The notes under the pieces: generated by a model
The model's input: the letters and a program-made list of their open reading frames with translations, nothing else
Database searches by the model: none
Told to the model about the DNA's origin: nothing
Made by a program: the position numbers and the translations under genes
Shown: positions 1 to 12,631 of the stretch, piece after piece
How the letters are laid out: each line of letters opens with the position of its first letter
How positions within the stretch are numbered: the first letter of the stretch is position 1
Source: Synechococcus sp. CS-1330
Lineage (GTDB): Bacteria > Cyanobacteriota > Cyanobacteriia > PCC-6307 > Cyanobiaceae
Length of the DNA: 64,000 bases
Direction of reading: 5' to 3'
Assembly (NCBI GenBank): GCA_025128025.1
Contig: JAHLYR010000007.1
Coordinates: 1 to 64,000, forward strand

Positions 1-1
1 A

Positions 2-1529
<1,528 letters not shown>

Positions 1530-1557
1530 GCCTTCACTCAATCAGTCAGATTCATCA

Positions 1558-1585
1558 GCCCTCGCCGCAAGGCGGGGGCTTTTTT
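1558..1585 (+). terminator. Rho-independent terminator of psbDC
   Basis: A 9-bp stem (GCCCTCGCC / GGCGGGGGC, one G-T wobble) closes a GCAA tetraloop and is followed directly by six T. It starts about 28 nt after the psbC stop and separates psbDC from the next gene. Confidence 0.9.
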
Positions 1586-1638
1586 GTTGCAACCCCGCCC
1601 CTATCTGATTAGGTTTCAAAGACATCAAACATGTATTA

Positions 1639-2697
1639 ATGGCCCGCCGTTCAGCCCACACCTTCAGCTCAAAGTCACGCCTATTTGAGGCTGCTCTGCT
1701 GGTAGCGGGCCTGAATGTGGTTCCTCTTCTGGCCCAGCCAGCTGATGCCCAAGGAGCTATTACCGCTCCTGCTGCCGGTGTGATCTGCGACCAAGCTGGA
1801 CCCACCTGCTACGACAAGCAAGGACCTTCAATAGGCCTGACCCAGACCTATTTCGGCAGCATTGCCGCCAACCAGCTCTTGGCCGAATTGCGAGAGCGAC
1901 CCACAGCCAACGACTTCAGGCTCAGCAATGGTTCCGTCTGCGACCTGCGGGCAGCCACCTGCTGGAGAGATGGCTGGCAGAAGGCCCAAATGGCTCCCAA
2001 GCTCACCCAGCAACTGTTCGGCTCACTGCCAACCGCAGCCAATCAATCCGGCGGCGGTCTCCAGGGTCTGCAAACCCCCCGGGCAGGGATTGTCTGTGAC
2101 CCCGGCAGCAGTCCTGTCTGCTACGACCAGTCCGGCCTATCCCTTGGACTAACGCGGGAGTACTTCGGGACCTTTGCCGAACAAACCGCTCTGCGCAACC
2201 TGGGCGGCCAGGCTCCACCGCGTCAATTTCGACTCAGCAACGGCAGCGCCTGTGATCTAAACGCCCGCACCTGCTGGAGCGATGGTTGGGACCGTAAGCA
2301 GGTGAATGTTGCTCTCTCAAACCAGCTATTCGGAAGTGCAAATGGGGCTGGTACTGGCGCTGCCAGCACCCAGACCCGAGCGGCCCAATGCCGCATGACC
2401 CGCTGGTTTAAATCCCTGTACAACGGCAACTGTGAACTGCGGGAAAACCGCACTAGCAAAGGACGACTCCTAGAGGTGAGCCTTCAAGACGGCAACATTT
2501 ACAGCGTTAGCAAGCCCAGGGGCGGCGGCTACCAACTCAGCGATGCCAAGGGCAACTCCTGGCCAGTCAATGTCAATGACCAGGGCCGCAGTGTCAGCTT
2601 CACCTGGTCTGATCGGGTACTCACCGTGACACCCACTGCTGCCCCCAGTAACGGCAACAGCTTCGGCCAGCTGCTCAACAACTTGATGGGGCCTTGA
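1639..2697 (+). CDS. Secreted protein with two YcgJ/Fels-1-like repeats
   Basis: This 352-residue protein has an N-terminal hydrophobic segment ending in AQPADAQG, consistent with a Sec signal peptide and a periplasmic or surface location. Two tandem units follow, roughly residues 40-130 and 145-235. Each has the order GVICD..., CYD.QG.S.GLT..YFG, FRLSNGS.CDL..RTCW.DGW, with four regularly spaced cysteines that could form disulfides. The layout recalls the small secreted YcgJ / Fels-1 prophage protein family; this is from memory and tentative. A third, different domain (about 245-340) begins [19 protein letters not shown]. Function is unknown. The 3' end overlaps the convergent maf gene by 23 nt. 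Confidence 0.75.
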   Translation: MARRSAHTFSSKSRLFEAALLVAGLNVVPLLAQPADAQGAITAPAAGVICDQAGPTCYDKQGPSIGLTQTYFGSIAANQLLAELRERPTANDFRLSNGSVCDLRAATCWRDGWQKAQMAPKLTQQLFGSLPTAANQSGGGLQGLQTPRAGIVCDPGSSPVCYDQSGLSLGLTREYFGTFAEQTALRNLGGQAPPRQFRLSNGSACDLNARTCWSDGWDRKQVNVALSNQLFGSANGAGTGAASTQTRAAQCRMTRWFKSLYNGNCELRENRTSKGRLLEVSLQDGNIYSVSKPRGGGYQLSDAKGNSWPVNVNDQGRSVSFTWSDRVLTVTPTAAPSNGNSFGQLLNNLMGP

Positions 2698-3253
2698 GCC
2701 ATCGCCTCAGCAACGGCAGGCTCAGGCCGATCACGTTGCTGAAGCAGCCCTCAATCCGCTCCACCAGCAGCCCTCCACGCCCCTCCAAGGCAAAGCCACC
2801 GGCGCATTGGAGGGGTTCGCCACTGGCTACATAGGCGTCGATTTCATCGGAGTCGATAGCTGCAAATTGCAGCCGCGTCGCAACTACGGCGATTTGGGGG
2901 CTGCCCACCATCGCCTCTTCACTACTGGTAGTGAGGCAATGGCCGGTGATCAACTCACCCCAGCCGCCTGCCATCTGCAACCAGCGCTGCCGAGCTTCGT
3001 CAGCGTCAGCGGGCTTGCCAAACACCTCACCGTTGAAAACCAGCAGCGAATCGCAGCCAAGCACCCTGGAGCCCTGAGGCAGCTGTTGCGCCACCGCCTC
3101 GGCTTTGGCCCGGGCCAGCCGCTGCACAAGCTGGGCTGGATCGGCATCGCTGATCGACTCCTCATCAACGCCGCTCACCTGCACCTGGTGAGCGATGCCG
3201 GCCTGCTCCAGCAGGCGCCGGCGAGCTGGGGAGGCGGAGGCGAGCACGAGCAT
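2675..3253 (-). CDS. maf: Maf-family nucleoside triphosphate pyrophosphatase
   Basis: The 192-residue product belongs to the Maf/HAM1-like pyrophosphatases, which hydrolyse non-canonical or modified nucleotides to the monophosphate. The start chosen gives [19 protein letters not shown], the signature N-terminus (LASxSPxR) of the family; upstream in-frame codons look like read-through from the divergent gene. Other family marks are [29 protein letters not shown] with the catalytic-pocket Asp, [10 protein letters not shown] and the central TGHC segment. It is divergent from the next gene with only 21 nt between starts and overlaps the preceding gene tail to tail. Confidence 0.92.
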   Translation of the reverse strand: MLVLASASPARRRLLEQAGIAHQVQVSGVDEESISDADPAQLVQRLARAKAEAVAQQLPQGSRVLGCDSLLVFNGEVFGKPADADEARQRWLQMAGGWGELITGHCLTTSSEEAMVGSPQIAVVATRLQFAAIDSDEIDAYVASGEPLQCAGGFALEGRGGLLVERIEGCFSNVIGLSLPLLRRWLKAPSSC

Positions 3254-3274
3254 GGGGTCAGGGAGAATCCTTCT

Positions 3275-3670
3275 ATGCAACACCGGGAAGCCGCCGCGAT
3301 CGACCCCCTGCTTCAAAACAAACGCTCCCTGTCCAGGGCCAGCCAGGCAATGCGCTGCCTGCCATTTAGGCGGGCGTTCTACATGGAGGTGAGCGATCGG
3401 GCTCTCAGCGGAGGCGAGCTCTGCCGCCGGAACGACCTCCAGAGCCTTTGCCAGGGAGCAGCGAGTGCCGATCGGGTTGAAGCCCATTGGATCTGGCTGA
3501 TCCAGCTCGGAGTGCTGCGGCGCGAAGTTGACGGCCAGGGCCTCACCGAGCGGGTGCGGCTGACGCCCATGGGACGCGAAGTTTTGGCCCAGTGGCCTGG
3601 CGAGATTCCAGGCGCCAGCGGCCCCATTCGCCTGCAGCACTGGCTGCGCCGCCACCGGCCGCGGCTATGA
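3275..3670 (+). CDS. Conserved cyanobacterial protein (Npun_F0494-like)
   Basis: This 131-residue basic protein has a helix-rich body with the segments [29 protein letters not shown] and [14 protein letters not shown]. The last two resemble a winged-helix reader: a helix followed by a short beta hairpin. I recall similar cyanobacterial proteins named Npun_F0494 family with no assigned function. The start ATG is preceded by GGGAG at good spacing. The stop overlaps the cobQ start by 4 nt, so the two are translationally coupled. A DNA-binding role would be inference only. Confidence 0.7.
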   Translation: MQHREAAAIDPLLQNKRSLSRASQAMRCLPFRRAFYMEVSDRALSGGELCRRNDLQSLCQGAASADRVEAHWIWLIQLGVLRREVDGQGLTERVRLTPMGREVLAQWPGEIPGASGPIRLQHWLRRHRPRL

Positions 3671-5205
3671 GCGCAAAAGCTGCTCAGCCAGCCCCAGCCG
3701 CACCCACCCCCCTGATGGTGCTGGGCACCAGCAGCGGAGCTGGCAAGTCGCTGATGACCGCTGCCCTCTGCCGGGTGCTGCGCCGACGGGGCGAAACGCC
3801 CCTGCCCTTCAAGGGCCAGAACATGAGCAACAACGCCTGGGTGGACCAGGTGGGCGGCGAAATGGCCTACTCCCAGGCACTGCAGGCCTGGGCCGCCGGC
3901 CTGGAGCCCCACCACAGCATGAATCCGGTGCTGCTCAAGCCCCAGGGCGACTCCACCAGCGAGCTGATCCATCTGGGCCAGTCGGTGGGGCTGGCCCGCG
4001 CCGAGCACTACTACCGCGACTGGTTCCGGCCAGGCTGGGCGGCTATTCGCGCCGGCCTGAGCGAGCTGCAGGCGGCCTATCCGGGGGGGCGCCTGGTGCT
4101 GGAGGGGGCGGGCAGCCCGGTGGAGGTAAACCTGCAATCCCGCGACCTCACAAATTTGCGCCTAGCCCAATTTCTGCGGGCCCGCTGCATCCTTGTGGCC
4201 GACATCGAGCGCGGTGGTGTGTTTGCCCAACTGGTGGGCACCTTGGCGCTGCTGCGGCCGGTGGAGCGGCCCCTGATCCGCGGCCTGCTGATCAACCGCT
4301 TCCGCGGCCGGCGTGAGCTGTTTGACGAGGGGCGCCGCTGGTTGGAGGCCCACACCGGCATCCCCGTGCTGGGGGTGATGCCCTGGCTCGACGAGCTATT
4401 TCCGCCAGAAGACTCCCTCGATCTACTGGAGCGTCGCGGCCGCAAAAGCGGCGCCGAGCTGGAGATCGCCGTGCTGCGCCTGCCATCGCTGAGCAATTTC
4501 TCCGATCTCGACCCCCTCGAGGCCGAGCCCAGCGTTCAGCTGCGCTGGCTGACGCCAGGGGAGCCATTGGGGAGCCCCGATGCGGTGATCGTGCCGGGCA
4601 GCAAGCAGACCCTGCGGGATCTGGCGGCCCTGCAGCGAGCTGGGCTGGGGCAGGAGCTACGCAGCTACGTCGCCGGCGGGGGGCAGGTGTTTGGGATTTG
4701 CGGCGGCCTGCAGCTACTGGGCCGGGAGCTACTGGATCCGCAGGACCTGGAGGGCGGCGATGGCGCCGCCGGGGAGGTGGTGGCCGGTCTGGATCTGCTG
4801 CCGCTACGCACCCGCTTCGGCGGCCGCAAGGCCCTGCGCCAGCGCCAAAGCACGGCCCGCTGGCCCGGCGAGGGCTTGAGCCTGGAGGGATTCGAGCTGC
4901 ATCGCGGCCTCAGCAGCCCCATCGAAACTGCCGGCCCCCTGCAGCCCCTCGCCACAGATCCAGACCTAGGCCATTGGTGCAGCTTTGGCGAAGCGGGCGG
5001 CCTGGTGGCTGGCACCTACCTGCATGGGGTGTTCGAGAGCGGTCCCTGGCGGCGCCGTTGGCTCAACCAACTTCGCCAGCGTCGCGGCCTGGCAGCCCTG
5101 CCGGAGAATCCGCCCCATCACAGCCGGCAGCGAGACGCCCTGCTAGAGCGACTCGCCGATGCCTTTGAGGCCCACGTGAACCTCGAACCCCTGCTGAGCC
5201 CCTAA
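3667..5205 (+). CDS. cobQ: Cobyric acid synthase
   Basis: The 512-residue enzyme amidates four side-chain carboxylates of adenosylcobyrinic acid a,c-diamide during late corrin synthesis, using glutamine and ATP. The N-terminal synthetase domain has the P-loop-like [15 protein letters not shown], then [12 protein letters not shown] and [13 protein letters not shown]. The C-terminal class I glutaminase domain has [12 protein letters not shown] (nucleophile Cys near residue 342) and YLHGVFE (His). The start at MSAKAAQ overlaps the preceding stop (ATGA); longer in-frame starts would fall deep in that gene. cobL is encoded about 30 kb downstream, so the pathway genes are scattered. Confidence 0.96.
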   Translation: MSAKAAQPAPAAPTPLMVLGTSSGAGKSLMTAALCRVLRRRGETPLPFKGQNMSNNAWVDQVGGEMAYSQALQAWAAGLEPHHSMNPVLLKPQGDSTSELIHLGQSVGLARAEHYYRDWFRPGWAAIRAGLSELQAAYPGGRLVLEGAGSPVEVNLQSRDLTNLRLAQFLRARCILVADIERGGVFAQLVGTLALLRPVERPLIRGLLINRFRGRRELFDEGRRWLEAHTGIPVLGVMPWLDELFPPEDSLDLLERRGRKSGAELEIAVLRLPSLSNFSDLDPLEAEPSVQLRWLTPGEPLGSPDAVIVPGSKQTLRDLAALQRAGLGQELRSYVAGGGQVFGICGGLQLLGRELLDPQDLEGGDGAAGEVVAGLDLLPLRTRFGGRKALRQRQSTARWPGEGLSLEGFELHRGLSSPIETAGPLQPLATDPDLGHWCSFGEAGGLVAGTYLHGVFESGPWRRRWLNQLRQRRGLAALPENPPHHSRQRDALLERLADAFEAHVNLEPLLSP

Positions 5206-5451
5206 ATGGCCGCCTCCACCACCAGCATCCACTGGCCCAACGGCCGCACCAGCAGCTGCAACGTTGGTTGTGACTGGCTGGTGGCAGCCCAGGCCGCGGG
5301 CTTTCTGATCCCCACCGGCTGCCTGGGCGGCAGTTGCGGCGCTTGCGAAATCGAAGTCAACGGCCAGGTGGTGCGGGCCTGCATCGCCACGGTGCCCGCC
5401 AGCCGCTCGGGCTCGCTAACGGTGGAGCTTGCCAGCGACCCCTACTGGTGA
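5206..5451 (+). CDS. Small plant-type [2Fe-2S] ferredoxin
   Basis: The 81-residue protein is a shortened plant-type ferredoxin. Its cluster motif is C-x4-C-x2-C in GCLGGSCGACEIEVNG, followed by a fourth cysteine 12 residues on (VVRACIATV). It lacks the N-terminal length of the photosynthetic ferredoxin PetF, so it is probably a dedicated electron carrier. It begins at the base following the cobQ stop, so the two are almost certainly one operon, which hints at supplying electrons to a corrin or related step; that link is inference. The start ATG is the only suitable one. Confidence 0.88.
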   Translation: MAASTTSIHWPNGRTSSCNVGCDWLVAAQAAGFLIPTGCLGGSCGACEIEVNGQVVRACIATVPASRSGSLTVELASDPYW

Positions 5452-5482
5452 CTAACAGGGATCAGGACTGACTTGACTGGGC

Positions 5483-6694
5483 TCAGGACTGAATCAGGCC
5501 TCCACCGAGCAGCACCTCACCGGCGTAGAAAACCGCCGCCTGACCAGGCGTGATCGAAAACTGCTCCTCAGCAAACTCCAACCGCACCCGGTGGGGCCGC
5601 AGGGCTGCGCTGTCTGCGTCGGTGGCGGGCAAGGGAATCAGCCGAGCCGGCTCGGGTGCACTGCGGTAACGCACCTGCACCGCCAGCTCCATGGGCGCCG
5701 TAGGTGGCTCGATCGACACCCAGTTCACCGCCCCCACCAACGCTTCGCCCCGGGCAGCCCCAGCGCGCGGAGCCACCACCACCTGGTTCATGGCCCCATC
5801 GAGGCGCACCACATGCAGCGGCTCGCTCCAGGCCACCCCCAGGCCCTTGCGCTGGCCGATCGTGAAATGCTCAATGCCGTCGTGCTCGCCCACCACCCTG
5901 CCATCGGTAAGCACGATCTGACCCTGGCGCGGCGGCAGATAGGCATCGAGAAAGGCCTTCATCGAGCCGTGGTGATCGGCCAGGCAGAGGTCCTGGCTCT
6001 CGGGCTTCTGGGCCGTGCGCAGGCCATGGCGCTCCGCCTCCAGCCGCGTGTCGGCCTTGGTGAGCTCGCCGAGGGGAAACACCAAACGGCCCAGGGCCTC
6101 CTGGGGTAGGTCGTAGAGGAAGTAGCTCTGATCCTTCTGGCCATCTAAGCCGCGCAACAGCTGATGACGGCCGTTGTCGCTGTTGGCGCCATGGCGCACC
6201 CGGGCGTAATGGCCCGTGGCGAGCCGGCCGATGCTCCGCTCGCTTTCAGCCCACTGGAGCATCGGCCCAAATTTCACCTCCCGATTGCAGCGAGAGCAAG
6301 GCAGCGGCGTAACGCCGGCCTGATAGCCCTGCACCAGAAAATCAACGATCTGGGCCTGGAAGTGCTCACGAAAATCCACCACGTGGTGGGGCACGCCTAG
6401 CTGCTCGCAGATGCCGGCGGCATCCACCAGGCCCTCGGCGCAGCAGGCACCCTTGCCACTCATCAGCCACAAGGTGAGACCCTCCACCTGCCAGCCCGCT
6501 TCCACCAGAAGGGCTGCCGTCAAGGAGCTGTCAACGCCACCCGAGAGGCCCACCGCAACGCGATGCTCCCCGGGCCAGGCCCGCAGCCGCTCTAAAGCGG
6601 CCTGACCAGCCGGGGTCGAGGCAGGCGGCACAAAAGCGGAAGAAGCCACTGGAGCAGGCAAAGGGCAGACAGCTGGCGGGAGTGCTCCCATCAT
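5483..6694 (-). CDS. mnmA: tRNA-specific 2-thiouridylase
   Basis: The 403-residue enzyme installs sulfur at C2 of the wobble uridine of Lys, Glu and Gln tRNAs. It shows the PP-loop [13 protein letters not shown] for ATP, the catalytic PCSRCN cysteine in the middle, and the second cysteine in ESQDLCLAD, plus HYARV and the QSYFLY and IGQRKGLG family blocks. The first 40 residues are proline-rich and not conserved, so a start a little further downstream is possible. The 5' end is only 17 nt from the divergent nnr gene, so any promoters must overlap coding DNA. Confidence 0.95.
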   Translation of the reverse strand: MMGALPPAVCPLPAPVASSAFVPPASTPAGQAALERLRAWPGEHRVAVGLSGGVDSSLTAALLVEAGWQVEGLTLWLMSGKGACCAEGLVDAAGICEQLGVPHHVVDFREHFQAQIVDFLVQGYQAGVTPLPCSRCNREVKFGPMLQWAESERSIGRLATGHYARVRHGANSDNGRHQLLRGLDGQKDQSYFLYDLPQEALGRLVFPLGELTKADTRLEAERHGLRTAQKPESQDLCLADHHGSMKAFLDAYLPPRQGQIVLTDGRVVGEHDGIEHFTIGQRKGLGVAWSEPLHVVRLDGAMNQVVVAPRAGAARGEALVGAVNWVSIEPPTAPMELAVQVRYRSAPEPARLIPLPATDADSAALRPHRVRLEFAEEQFSITPGQAAVFYAGEVLLGGGLIQS

Positions 6695-6711
6695 GAAACC
6701 CAGATGCCTGA

Positions 6712-8271
6712 ATGGGGTTGGGAGAGCCGTCCGCCGTAGCCCCTTGGCCGGAGCGCAGTGGCCGCCACCTGCTGGTCAACAGCGCCCAAATGGCAGCGCT
6801 GGAGGAGCAACTTTTCGCCAGCGGCCTGCCGGTGGAAGCCCTGATGGAGAAGGCCGCCCTGGCGGTGAGTCGGCTGCTGCTGGAGCAGCACGGCGAGCGG
6901 CTGGGGCGCCATGGGGCGCTGGTGCTGGTGGGGCCAGGCCACAACGGCGGCGATGGGCTGGTGATCGCCCGGGAACTGCACCTGGCCGGCATCTCAACGG
7001 CCATCTGGAGCCCGTTTGAGCGCCACAAGCCGCTCAGCGCCGCCCACCTGCGCCACGCACTGTGGCTTGGCATCCCCAGGCTGGAGGCCAGCCCCGATCC
7101 CAGCAGTGCCGCCCTCTGGATCGATGCCTTGCTGGGCAGCGGACAGCGGCGGGCGCCTGGAGAGGCGATCGAAGCCCTGCTGCGGCAGCGCCAGCGCCAG
7201 CGGCCGGATGCGCTGGTGGCGATTGATGTGCCCACGGGCCTCTGCGCCGACAGCGGCCAGGCCACCGGCTCCTATACGGCCCAGGCCATCAGCACCTATG
7301 CAATCGGCCTGCTCAAGACCGGCCTGGTTCAAGACGGGGCCCTGGAGGCTGTGGGGGCGCTGCACTGGGTAGATCTGGGCCTGCCGCCATCGCTGCTGCA
7401 GGGGCTTCCTATAAGCGTGCCCCTGGCTCTGGCGAAGCGAGACCTGGCGGTAAGGCCCAAACCCAAATTCAATCCAGCGGCATCGAAATATCAGCGCGGC
7501 CGGCTGCTGGTGGTAGCGGGCAGCGATACCTACCGGGGTGCCGCCAGCCTGGCCCTAGCCGGCGCCAGCAGCAGCGGCTGCGGCAGCCTGCGGGCCGCCC
7601 TGCCCGAGGCCCTGGCCGGCAGCATCTGGCAGCAGCACCCACAAGTGGTGCTTAGCCTCGATCCCCAGGCCGAACTCGATCCCCAGCGACTGGATGCCCT
7701 GCTAGTTGGGCCTGGCCTGGGCGAAGCCAACTGCTGGCCCAATCCGCCGAGCTGGAGTGAGCTGCTGAGCTGGCAAGGGCTGCTGGTGCTCGATGCAGAT
7801 GGCCTCAACCGCCTAGCGGGGCCAGTGAGCCAAGGGCTCGATCTGCAGGCAAGCCAGTGGCTCCAGCAGCGACAGGGGCCCACCTGGATCACCCCCCATC
7901 CCGGCGAATTTGCCCGCCTTTTCCCCGAGCTAGCTGGCAGAACCGCCCTGGAGGCAGCCGCCCAGGCGGCCAGCAGCAGTGGGGCCTGCGTGCTGCTCAA
8001 AGGAGCCCGCAGCATCGTGGCGGCCCCGGATGGCCGCCGCTGGCAACTGCTCGAAGCCAGCCCCGGCAGTGCCAGAACAGGACTCGGAGACGTGCTGGCT
8101 GGCTACGCCGCCGGCATAGGAGCGATGGCCCTAGCCGCCAGCGGCAACGCCGACGCCTCATGGCTCGCCGCGGCAGCACTGGCCCACGCCCAGGCTGGGC
8201 AACGGGGGGAAAAGGCCGAGAGCGGTTTCACACCAATGCAGGTGGCAGAAAATCTGGCTCAGCTGTGTTGA
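6712..8271 (+). CDS. nnr: Bifunctional NAD(P)H-hydrate epimerase / dehydratase
   Basis: The 519-residue fusion repairs hydrated NADH and NADPH. The N-terminal epimerase half (about residues 20-225) has [20 protein letters not shown] and [11 protein letters not shown]. The C-terminal ADP-dependent dehydratase half (about 240-515) has [44 protein letters not shown] and GLGDVLAG. Both domains are complete. In the last motif the usual GNPGMATAGTGD reads [12 protein letters not shown], a small variation next to the substrate loop. The start is supported by a conserved-looking [10 protein letters not shown] segment just after it. Confidence 0.94.
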   Translation: MGLGEPSAVAPWPERSGRHLLVNSAQMAALEEQLFASGLPVEALMEKAALAVSRLLLEQHGERLGRHGALVLVGPGHNGGDGLVIARELHLAGISTAIWSPFERHKPLSAAHLRHALWLGIPRLEASPDPSSAALWIDALLGSGQRRAPGEAIEALLRQRQRQRPDALVAIDVPTGLCADSGQATGSYTAQAISTYAIGLLKTGLVQDGALEAVGALHWVDLGLPPSLLQGLPISVPLALAKRDLAVRPKPKFNPAASKYQRGRLLVVAGSDTYRGAASLALAGASSSGCGSLRAALPEALAGSIWQQHPQVVLSLDPQAELDPQRLDALLVGPGLGEANCWPNPPSWSELLSWQGLLVLDADGLNRLAGPVSQGLDLQASQWLQQRQGPTWITPHPGEFARLFPELAGRTALEAAAQAASSSGACVLLKGARSIVAAPDGRRWQLLEASPGSARTGLGDVLAGYAAGIGAMALAASGNADASWLAAAALAHAQAGQRGEKAESGFTPMQVAENLAQLC

Positions 8272-8413
8272 TCACAACACGGAAATCAGTAAATGTCAGA
8301 CCAGGACAGGGATGCTTCTGTGTTGTTTTGCAAGTGAAAGCTAAAGGGTTGCTGAAAACACCCTCGTAGAGCCGAATTTGCCTCGATAGTCGTCTCCATC
8401 GATAGGCGTACCA

Positions 8414-9340
8414 ATGACCTCATCCCCGACGAGGGTCAGTGAAAGCAGTCGCCGTAGAAGTAGCGACCCGATTACTTGGTATCTGGCCACGATCGGGCGG
8501 GAGCCCCTGTTGACGCCGGCTGAAGAGATCGAACTCGGCAATCAGGTGCAAACAATGATGCGCCTCACGGAGGAGGGCGATCGGGAGCTCAGCGACCTGG
8601 AAAAGAAATTGCTGCGCATCGGCAAGCGCTCTAAGCAGCGCATGATGAAAGCCAATTTGCGCTTAGTCGTAAGTGTTGCCAAAAAATATCAAGGCAAGGG
8701 TCTCGAGCTGCTCGACTTAATCCAGGAAGGTTCACTGGGACTAGAGCGGGCCGTTGAGAAATTTGATCCCACCCGTGGTTATAAGTTTTCGACCTATGCC
8801 TTCTGGTGGATTCGCCAGAGCATGACCCGAGCGATCGCTTGCCAATCGCGCACAATTCGTCTGCCGGTGCATCTCAGCGAGCGCCTCACCGCCATTCGCA
8901 AGGTGAGCCTCGACCTTGCCCACAAACTCGGCGCCATGCCGAGCCGCCAGGAGATCGCCGAGGCCATGGCCATGCCGATAGAAGAGCTTGACGGCCTGTT
9001 GCGCCAGTCCCTCACCACCTCGAGCCTGGATGCGCCAGTAAATGGTGATGAAGGCCGCAGCTTCCTGGGCGATCTGATCGCCGACTCCTCCGAGGAGGAG
9101 CCCCTCGACCGCGTGGAGCGGGGCATTCATCAGGAGCAGCTAGGGCACTGGCTGAGCCATTTGAGCGACCAGGAGCGCCAGGTGCTGCAACTGCGCTTCG
9201 GGTTGGAGGGAGAGGAGCGTCAAACCCTGGCGGAGATCGGACGGCGGCTCGATGTATCCCGGGAGCGGGTGCGCCAGGTAGAACTCAAAGCGCTGCGTAA
9301 GCTGCGCAATCTCACCCGCCGCACCCCCACCACGCTTTAA
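8414..9340 (+). CDS. Group 2 sigma-70 family RNA polymerase sigma factor
   Basis: The 308-residue protein contains sigma regions 1.2 (DPITWYLATIGREPLLTPAEEIELG), 2 (NLRLVVSVAKKYQGKG, LLDLIQEG, FDPTRGYKFSTYAFWWIRQ), 3 and 4 (LSDQERQVLQLRFGL, ending with a RERVRQVELKALRKLR helix-turn-helix). It lacks the long acidic region 1.1 of the primary sigma factor, so it is one of the non-essential RpoD-like group 2 factors that cyanobacteria use for light, nutrient and stress responses. Which one (SigB-E type) cannot be told from sequence alone. It is monocistronic: 142 nt of gene-free DNA lies upstream and pdhA converges on it. Confidence 0.95.
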   Translation: MTSSPTRVSESSRRRSSDPITWYLATIGREPLLTPAEEIELGNQVQTMMRLTEEGDRELSDLEKKLLRIGKRSKQRMMKANLRLVVSVAKKYQGKGLELLDLIQEGSLGLERAVEKFDPTRGYKFSTYAFWWIRQSMTRAIACQSRTIRLPVHLSERLTAIRKVSLDLAHKLGAMPSRQEIAEAMAMPIEELDGLLRQSLTTSSLDAPVNGDEGRSFLGDLIADSSEEEPLDRVERGIHQEQLGHWLSHLSDQERQVLQLRFGLEGEERQTLAEIGRRLDVSRERVRQVELKALRKLRNLTRRTPTTL

Positions 9341-9350
9341 GGCACAGGAG

Positions 9351-10478
9351 TCAATCTTCCGCCCAGATGTAGCGAGTGAGCTCTTCCGGCTTGGGCTCGG
9401 GAGCCGCCAGGGCAAACTCCACGCAATCAGCCACTTCGGCATCGATCTCCTTCTCGATCGCCTTGAGCTCCTCGGCCGTAGCCAAGCCCTGTTCGATCAA
9501 GCGGGCGGCAAGGGATTTGATCGGATCGCGCTTGGCCCAAAACTCCTTCTCGGCCTCTTCGCGCAGCTCGTCGGGGTCAGCCAGGGAGTGGCCACGGAAG
9601 CGGTAGGTGAGGCACTCCAGCAGGGTGGGGCCCTCTCCGGCCCGGGCCCTCTCAACGGCGCGCTGGGCGGCGGCACGCACCGCCAGCACGTCCATGCCAT
9701 CCACCTCCTCTCCGGCCATGCCAAAGGCAGCTGCCTTGCGCCAAATCTCCGGATCGCTGGTGGCGCGGTTGTGATCCATGCCGATGGCCCACTTGTTGTT
9801 CTCCACCACAAACAGAATCGGCAACTTCCAAAGCGCCGCCATGTTTAGGCACTCATAAAATTGACCGATGTTGCAGGTGCCATCGCCGAAGAAGGCGGCG
9901 GTAACAGAGTCGCTGCTGGCATCGCCCAGGGCATCGCGCTTGTAGCGGCTGGTGAAGGCAGCTCCAAGGGCCACGGGAATTCCTTCACCGATGAAGGCGT
10001 AGCCACCGAGCAGGTGGTGCTCCTTGGAAAACAGGTGCATGGAGCCACCGCGGCCCTTGCTGCAGCCGGTTTCCTTGCCGAATAGCTCGCTCATCACCTC
10101 CCGGGCCGGCACGCCGCAGCTCAGGGCATGGACGTGGTCGCGGTAGGTGCTGCAAAACCAGTCGTGCTGCAGCTTCATCGCCTTGATCACGCCCGTGCTC
10201 ACGGCCTCCTGGCCGTTGTAGAGGTGCACAAAGCCAAACATTTTGCCGCGGTAATACATCTCCGCGCACTTGTCCTCAAAGCGCCGGCCCAGGGTCATGT
10301 CGCGGTAGAGCATCAAGCCCTCCTCGCGATTCACCGTGGCAGGCACCGATGGGTAAAGGTTCTCGAGGCGCTCAGCGTGAGCCCCCACCAAACTGGTGAC
10401 GTCGGCTGAACAGGTCGGTGCTCCGGAAGCTGATCCAGGTGCCGCCGCAATGTCGTGGCCCATGTCCGCCTGCGTCAT
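9351..10478 (-). CDS. pdhA: Pyruvate dehydrogenase E1 component, alpha subunit
   Basis: The 375-residue protein is the thiamine diphosphate-binding alpha subunit of pyruvate dehydrogenase, which decarboxylates pyruvate and reductively acetylates the E2 lipoyl group. The ThDP motif is visible as [17 protein letters not shown] with ENNKWAIG at its end. Other marks are [29 protein letters not shown] and the phosphorylation-loop-like [12 protein letters not shown]. The N-terminal 35 residues are low complexity. The beta subunit is not in the window, while E2 is encoded at the right edge on the same strand, so the complex genes are unlinked, as usual in cyanobacteria. Confidence 0.96.
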   Translation of the reverse strand: MTQADMGHDIAAAPGSASGAPTCSADVTSLVGAHAERLENLYPSVPATVNREEGLMLYRDMTLGRRFEDKCAEMYYRGKMFGFVHLYNGQEAVSTGVIKAMKLQHDWFCSTYRDHVHALSCGVPAREVMSELFGKETGCSKGRGGSMHLFSKEHHLLGGYAFIGEGIPVALGAAFTSRYKRDALGDASSDSVTAAFFGDGTCNIGQFYECLNMAALWKLPILFVVENNKWAIGMDHNRATSDPEIWRKAAAFGMAGEEVDGMDVLAVRAAAQRAVERARAGEGPTLLECLTYRFRGHSLADPDELREEAEKEFWAKRDPIKSLAARLIEQGLATAEELKAIEKEIDAEVADCVEFALAAPEPKPEELTRYIWAED

Positions 10479-10573
10479 TGCCCAACTGTACGAGGTCTGT
10501 TCGCTCAGCAGCTGACAATTTGTGCCACAACCGCTGACCCTGCCTACAGTCAGCCACCAGTGAAAGGCCTGGA

Positions 10574-12556
10574 TTGGAACTGCCGATCGATCATTTCCGG
10601 TTGCTCGGAGTCAACCCGACCACGGACTTGCAGTCCCTGTTGCGCACCCTGCAGCAGCGCATCGACCGGGCGCCAGATCAGGGATTTACCCAGGAAACCC
10701 TGCTAGCCCGTGAGGAACTACTGCGCGCCAGCGCCGACCTGCTCAGCGACAGCAGCCGGCGGCAGGCCTACGAATCCGACCTGACGGCTCTAGCCGGTAG
10801 CGGCCCAGCGCTGATGCCAGCCCTGGATGTGCCCACCAGCAAGGAGGTGGGCGGCCTGCTGCTGTTGCTCGAAGCGGGTCAGGCCTACGAAAGCTTCGAA
10901 CTCGCCTGCCGGGCCCTGCAGCCACCTCAGACGCCAGCGCTGGGCAGCACCCGCGAGGCCGACCTGGCCCTGCTAGCTGGCCTCGCCTGCCTGGCGGCCG
11001 CCGTCGACCTGCACCAGCAGCGGCGCTACGAGGCCGCCGCCCAGACCCTGCAGCAGGGCCAGCACCTGCTGCAGCGGATGGGCCAATTACCAGCCATTCG
11101 CCAGCAACTCAGCGACGAGCTCGATGGTTTGCGGCCCTACCGAGTGCTGGACCTACTCAGCCGCAACCTCACGGCCCAGGCGGAAAGGGCCGAGGGTCTG
11201 ACCCTGCTTGAAGAGCTGGTGGCCCGCCGGGGCGGACTGGAGGGTTTCGGTGACACGAGCATGGGCCCGGAGGAATTTCAAGCCTTTTTTAAGCAGATCC
11301 GTGCCTTCCTGACGGTGCAGGAACAGGTGGATTTGTTCAGTCGCTGGGCAGAAGCCTCTGCGGCTGCAGATTTCTTGGCAAGCACCGCCCTCACCGCCTC
11401 CGGCTTTGCCCAACGCAAGCCCGAGCGCATCGCCGCGGCCCGCGAGCGACTGGAGGCCAGCGGTCAAGACGGACTGCAACCGCTGCTGGCCTGCCTGCAT
11501 CTGCTGCTTGGTCAGGTAGACAAAGCCCGCAGCGCCTTCGAGCAGGGCGCAACCCCTGAACTGAAGCGCTGGGCCGAGCAGCAGAGCAGCGATTCCCTAG
11601 CCCAACTCTGCGCCTACTGCCGCGACTGGCTGGCGCGTGATGTATTGCCCGGCTACCGCGATCTGGAGGCTGATCCAGACCTGGAGGCCTACTTCGCCGA
11701 CCGCGACGTACAGGCCTATGTCGAGCAGCACGACCGCACCTCAGAGCGATTGCCAGCGACCACCGAAAGCCCCCTTACCTGGGACATGGACCTCGCCCCG
11801 ATTAGCGCGGCCCCAGCCAACCCCAGCGGCGGCTTCCTGGAACAGGAAGACGAAGACGAGCAGTGGGACTGGGATGGGACGGCCTGGCTCGAGAGCCTGC
11901 GCGAAGCCTGGGATAGCCATGGTCCTGCCTCCTGGATGGAGCGCATGCCCAAGTGGCAGTGCCCGTCACGCCGCACAACTACCGGAGTGGCAGTGGCCGC
12001 CGGGGTGGCACTGCTGGCCGTCGCCTCGATTGTGAGGCTGCGCTCTCCCGCTCCCGGCCCAGGGCGCACTCCCATCGCGGTGCAACCGGTCGCCCCACCA
12101 GCTCTTCCCATCAAGCCTCCCCTTCCCGTTAAGGCGACTCCTGCCGCCGAGCCCAGCCTGCCCCTGCGGGAGGAAGCGCCGAGCGAAGCCCAGGTGCAGG
12201 CCCTGCTCGAAGCATGGCTCGACGCCAAGGCCGCAATCTTGGCAGGGAAAGACAGTCGCATTCCCCTGGAGGTGCTGGCCCGGCCAAGCCAGCTGGATCG
12301 ACTTGCCTCAGAGCGCGACGCCGACCAGGCCCGCGGCGAAACCCAGACCATCAGCACCGATATCACCAAGCTGGTGATCAACGAGCGAGACGCCAACCGA
12401 ATCGCTGCAACAGTGGGGCTTAGCTACACCGATCAGCGGCTCAACGCCAAGGGTGATCCTCAAGGCGAGCCCAGCAAGATGGAGCTTCGCAACCTCTATG
12501 TGTTTGGCCGCGACGGGGGTATCTGGCGACTTGTGAGCTTCCAGAAAGCTCCTTGA
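10574..12556 (+). CDS. ftn2: Cell division protein Ftn2/ZipN (ARC6 homologue)
   Basis: The 660-residue protein matches the cyanobacterial ARC6 homologue that anchors FtsZ to the membrane. A degenerate J-domain-like start ([11 protein letters not shown], then [10 protein letters not shown]) is followed by a long helical repeat region. One transmembrane helix lies near residue 475-492, after a [10 protein letters not shown] segment, then a proline-rich linker, and last the periplasmic IMS-like domain ([18 protein letters not shown] to [11 protein letters not shown]). The start is TTG at 10574: this gives the family start (M)[11 protein letters not shown] and no ATG is nearby. It is divergent from pdhA across about 95 nt. 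Confidence 0.93.
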   Translation: MELPIDHFRLLGVNPTTDLQSLLRTLQQRIDRAPDQGFTQETLLAREELLRASADLLSDSSRRQAYESDLTALAGSGPALMPALDVPTSKEVGGLLLLLEAGQAYESFELACRALQPPQTPALGSTREADLALLAGLACLAAAVDLHQQRRYEAAAQTLQQGQHLLQRMGQLPAIRQQLSDELDGLRPYRVLDLLSRNLTAQAERAEGLTLLEELVARRGGLEGFGDTSMGPEEFQAFFKQIRAFLTVQEQVDLFSRWAEASAAADFLASTALTASGFAQRKPERIAAARERLEASGQDGLQPLLACLHLLLGQVDKARSAFEQGATPELKRWAEQQSSDSLAQLCAYCRDWLARDVLPGYRDLEADPDLEAYFADRDVQAYVEQHDRTSERLPATTESPLTWDMDLAPISAAPANPSGGFLEQEDEDEQWDWDGTAWLESLREAWDSHGPASWMERMPKWQCPSRRTTTGVAVAAGVALLAVASIVRLRSPAPGPGRTPIAVQPVAPPALPIKPPLPVKATPAAEPSLPLREEAPSEAQVQALLEAWLDAKAAILAGKDSRIPLEVLARPSQLDRLASERDADQARGETQTISTDITKLVINERDANRIAATVGLSYTDQRLNAKGDPQGEPSKMELRNLYVFGRDGGIWRLVSFQKAP

Positions 12557-12575
12557 CCAGCCGGACTGGTTTTTA
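12556..12575 (+). terminator. Possible weak terminator after ftn2
   Basis: A 5-bp stem (ACCAG / CTGGT) with a CCGGA loop begins at the last base of the ftn2 stop and is followed by a run of five T. It is short, so it may attenuate rather than stop transcription into ffh. Confidence 0.4.
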
Positions 12576-12631
12576 CGATCGTTTGAATATGGGGCCCAGG
12601 CCCCAACCCCTGGCCCCGGAGTGGCACCGAG

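Noticed and set aside
2807-3274. Long plus-strand open reading continuous with the Npun_F0494-like gene
   Set aside because: This part is antisense to maf, which carries clear family motifs. The real gene starts at 3275 after a Shine-Dalgarno.
12591-12604. Perfect GC palindrome between ftn2 and ffh
   Set aside because: The loop is too tight for a long stem and no T run follows, so it is not counted as a terminator.
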